Source: Lachnospiraceae bacterium
GTDB lineage: Bacteria; Bacillota; Clostridia; Lachnospirales; Lachnospiraceae
Direction: 5' to 3'
DNA: 64,000 nucleotides
Assembly: GCA_910576385.1 (NCBI GenBank)
Contig: CAJTIR010000006.1
Coordinates: 92,311 to 156,310 of the forward strand
The position numbers and the translations under genes were made by a program. Under the pieces are notes generated by a model. The model was not told the DNA's origin. It did not search any database and was given only the letters and a program-made list of their open reading frames with translations. Positions 62,426 through 64,000 of this stretch are shown here, in pieces. Position 1 is the stretch's first letter; every line of letters starts with the position of its first letter.

Positions 62426-63372
62426 ACAAGATATGGAGGCGGAACAAGATGGTAAAACATATTGAAGTAATCGGAATCGATCATGGCTGGTCAAACATGA
62501 AAACAGCCACGCAGATTTTTACGACAGGGGTAAAGGAGATTACGACAGAACCCGCATTTTACGATGATGTGGTGGAACTGGAGGGAAAGTATTATAAGGT
62601 GGGAGGGAAGCGTCTTGAAGTCAGGGACACAAAAGTGGAGAATGACAACTTCTATCTGCTTACGCTTGCGGCGGTGGCAAAGGAGCTGAACAGGCGTGGA
62701 ATGAAAGATGCAGACGTTCTTTTATCGGTAGGACTTCCGCTGACAAGGTTCGGCGCAGAAAAACAGGACTTCATTGATTACCTGTCAAAGAAGAAAGAAG
62801 TCAGTTTTCTTTTTGAAAAAAAGAAGTATACGGCAAGGATCGCAAGGGTGTCGGTGTTCCCACAATGTTATGCGGCAGTTGCAGAACAGTTAAAAGCCCT
62901 GCCGGAGCGTGTAGTGGTGGTAGATATAGGGAGCTGGACGATAGACATCATGCCGATACAGAACGGAAAGCCAAATGAGGCGGAATGCATCACAAGCCAG
63001 CAGGGGCTTATCCGCTGCATGAGGACAATCAATGAGGAATGTAACAGGCAGATTGGGCAGGAGCTTGAGGAGAATGTGATACAGCAGGTCATGGCAACCG
63101 GAGAGGCAGCACTGCCGGATAAGTATATGAATATTGTAAAGGACTGCCTGCGTGATTTTGCACAGAAAGTCTACAATACATTGAAAGAACACGGCTACAA
63201 CCTCGATGTGATACCGATTGTGTTTGTAGGCGGCGGGGCGGCAGTCATGAAACTGTTCGGCTCGCATGACAGCGTAAATATCCGCTACATTGAGGACATC
63301 AAGGCAAATGCGAAAGGGTATGAACAGCTTGGCAGGGTTTTCCTTGCAAAGCATCGCAGCCAGATAGGATAG
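62422..63372 (+). CDS. ParM-like actin-family protein
   Basis: 316 residues. GIDHGWSNMKTA (phosphate 1), VDIGSWTIDIMPIQNG (phosphate 2) and PIVFVGGGAAVMKLF (adenosine) are the actin-fold motifs of plasmid segregation ATPases (ParM/Alp type). It forms filaments that push plasmid copies apart in that family. The start at 62422 overlaps the previous stop by ATGA; an ATG at 62449 with GGAGG upstream is the alternative. The ParR-like gene follows after 10 bases. Confidence 0.85.
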   Translation: MNKIWRRNKMVKHIEVIGIDHGWSNMKTATQIFTTGVKEITTEPAFYDDVVELEGKYYKVGGKRLEVRDTKVENDNFYLLTLAAVAKELNRRGMKDADVLLSVGLPLTRFGAEKQDFIDYLSKKKEVSFLFEKKKYTARIARVSVFPQCYAAVAEQLKALPERVVVVDIGSWTIDIMPIQNGKPNEAECITSQQGLIRCMRTINEECNRQIGQELEENVIQQVMATGEAALPDKYMNIVKDCLRDFAQKVYNTLKEHGYNLDVIPIVFVGGGAAVMKLFGSHDSVNIRYIEDIKANAKGYEQLGRVFLAKHRSQIG

Positions 63373-63382
63373 GGCAGGGCAT

Positions 63383-63823
63383 ATGGCAAAGTCAAATATT
63401 GTTAATCGAAGTTACCGGCTTAATCTTGACGATGAACAGCAGCGCAGGGTAAACAAAGTGCTTGCAGGGCTGAATAAAGATATCCATAAGTCTGTAAACC
63501 AGTTCATAACAGATGCCATAGATTTCTACGCAAACAGCTTTGGGGATGAAAGTCTGTTAAGAGAGACGGAAGAACGGAAGAAAAAGGAAGAAGAATATAT
63601 TTTAAGGAGTGACCTTGATGGTATCCGTGAGGAACTGAAGAACGAGGTTAAGAATGAAATTATTATTCTGCTTGGCGCTGCACTCGGAGGCGGTGCGGCA
63701 AGGATGGCAGAGGGCAGCATGGGAAGGACAGTCACGGAGACTGTGGCAAAGGAAACAGCAGCCGGGAATACAGAGGAAGACACTGACCCGACCATGATGG
63801 AACTTGTTGAAAACTGGGGATAG
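63383..63823 (+). CDS. ParR-like adaptor / ribbon-helix-helix protein
   Basis: 146 residues. The N-terminal SYRLNLDDEQQRRVNKVL and SVNQFITDAIDFYA resemble a ribbon-helix-helix DNA-binding fold, then a coiled coil and a Gly/Ala-rich, acidic tail ending MMELVENWG, which may be the part touching the ParM filament. Size and place after the actin gene fit a centromere-binding partner. The function is inferred from context. Confidence 0.75.
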   Translation: MAKSNIVNRSYRLNLDDEQQRRVNKVLAGLNKDIHKSVNQFITDAIDFYANSFGDESLLRETEERKKKEEEYILRSDLDGIREELKNEVKNEIIILLGAALGGGAARMAEGSMGRTVTETVAKETAAGNTEEDTDPTMMELVENWG

Positions 63824-63834
63824 GAGGAATGGTT

Positions 63835-64000
63835 GTAACTATTCAGAGCCAACACTATTCAAAGATGAAATCAGGGTGGCCTGAAATTGCATTTTTGATT
63901 GCTTCGTAAGCATTGTATCCCTGCTTATGTGCCGTACCAACGTAGGACATGATTTTCAGATAATCTCTGGCACCTTCTTCAGTTCGGAAGCAGCCGGATA
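63835..64000 (-). mobile_element. IS66-family element, one end (continues beyond the window)
   Basis: The minus-strand frame ending at TAG 63855-63857 encodes SGCFRTEEGARDYLKIMSYV followed by GTAHKQGYNAYEAIKNAISG and HPDFIFE, the typical C-terminus of the IS66 TnpC transposase. The terminal repeat probably starts at 63835 with GTAACTATTCAGAGCC; IS66 ends are known to begin GTAA. It lies 12 bases after the ParR-like stop. Confidence 0.8.

Noticed and set aside
1..64000. CRISPR arrays, tRNA and rRNA genes.
   Set aside because: No regularly spaced repeats of CRISPR type and no cloverleaf or rRNA-like sequence were noticed on reading; no covariance search could be run.

Overview
The window looks like a chromosomal segment of a gut Clostridia bacterium, most likely Lachnospiraceae (low-GC Firmicute). 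Reasons: AGGAGG-type ribosome binding sites, sigma-A promoters of the TTGACA-N17-TATAAT type, a pyruvate:ferredoxin oxidoreductase, an anaerobic (early cobalt insertion) cobalamin pathway, BspA-type leucine-rich-repeat and Ig-like group 2 surface proteins, AgrC-like GHKL kinases, and Tn4451-like and IS1182/IS66 mobile elements. The assignment is from gene content only; no rRNA or tRNA gene was seen.

Layout. 1-4.3 kb: end of an unknown gene, an ABC-F ATPase, and a secreted Fn3/propeller-like protein that is split by a frameshift in an A7 run. 4.6-11.9 kb: a 1204-residue PAS-GGDEF-EAL cyclic-di-GMP protein and PFOR. 12.1-15.1 kb: an XRE regulator facing the wreck of a Tad (Flp) pilus locus. Its tadZ carries an apparent internal deletion, and its cpaF is frameshifted and then cut by an IS1182 remnant. 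15.2-20.4 kb: a 1743-residue surface protein with leucine-rich repeats, a putative papain-like Cys-His-Asp peptidase core, a PGTEDPDK-type repeat linker and four Ig-like domains. 20.4-27.1 kb: the corrin-ring operon cbiD-cbiL-cbiF-cbiG-cbiH-(cbiJ+cbiE+cbiT fusion). 27.1-30.2 kb: a hypothetical protein, a lone HPt protein and asnB.

30.3-36.4 kb: a decayed Tn4451-like mobilizable element of about 5.7 kb sits inside an FMN-binding-domain gene. The two gene halves (30276-30400 and 36103-36360, minus strand) rejoin in frame if the element and one copy of a duplicated CAGG are removed. The element carries a broken large serine recombinase, a truncated MobA/MobL relaxase, DUF3847, a CPBP membrane protease, a gutted Rpn-like nuclease and a TnpW-like ORF. 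Next to it lies a broken TetR gene. 37.2-42.4 kb: the rest of the cobalamin genes (cbiA, cobT, cobU, cobS and a degenerate CobU paralogue) behind a thioesterase and a DUF6483 protein. 42.6-45.6 kb: mutM, an MFS transporter and small DUF proteins. 46-49.3 kb: a secreted GH2 glycosidase behind a G10 tract. 49.4-59.5 kb: DJ-1/PfpI protein, MBL remnant, LytTR/GHKL two-component pair, glycosyltransferase, GNAT, a small secreted protein, and a PadR/HAAS pair divergent from a large FtsX-type permease. 59.6-61.3 kb: a subtilase whose 3' end has been overwritten by a short inverted-repeat element. 61.5-63.8 kb: a plasmid-like module with ParM-like actin and ParR-like adaptor genes, followed by an IS66 element that runs off the window.

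How it fits together: the two cobalamin blocks form one pathway from cobalt-factor II to the lower-ligand loop. cbiC, cbiP, cbiB and a cobalt chelatase are not in the window. Much of the accessory DNA is in an advanced state of decay: the Tad locus, the TetR/FMN-binding pair, the Tn4451-like element, the MBL gene, and HxlR and DUF2200 fragments.
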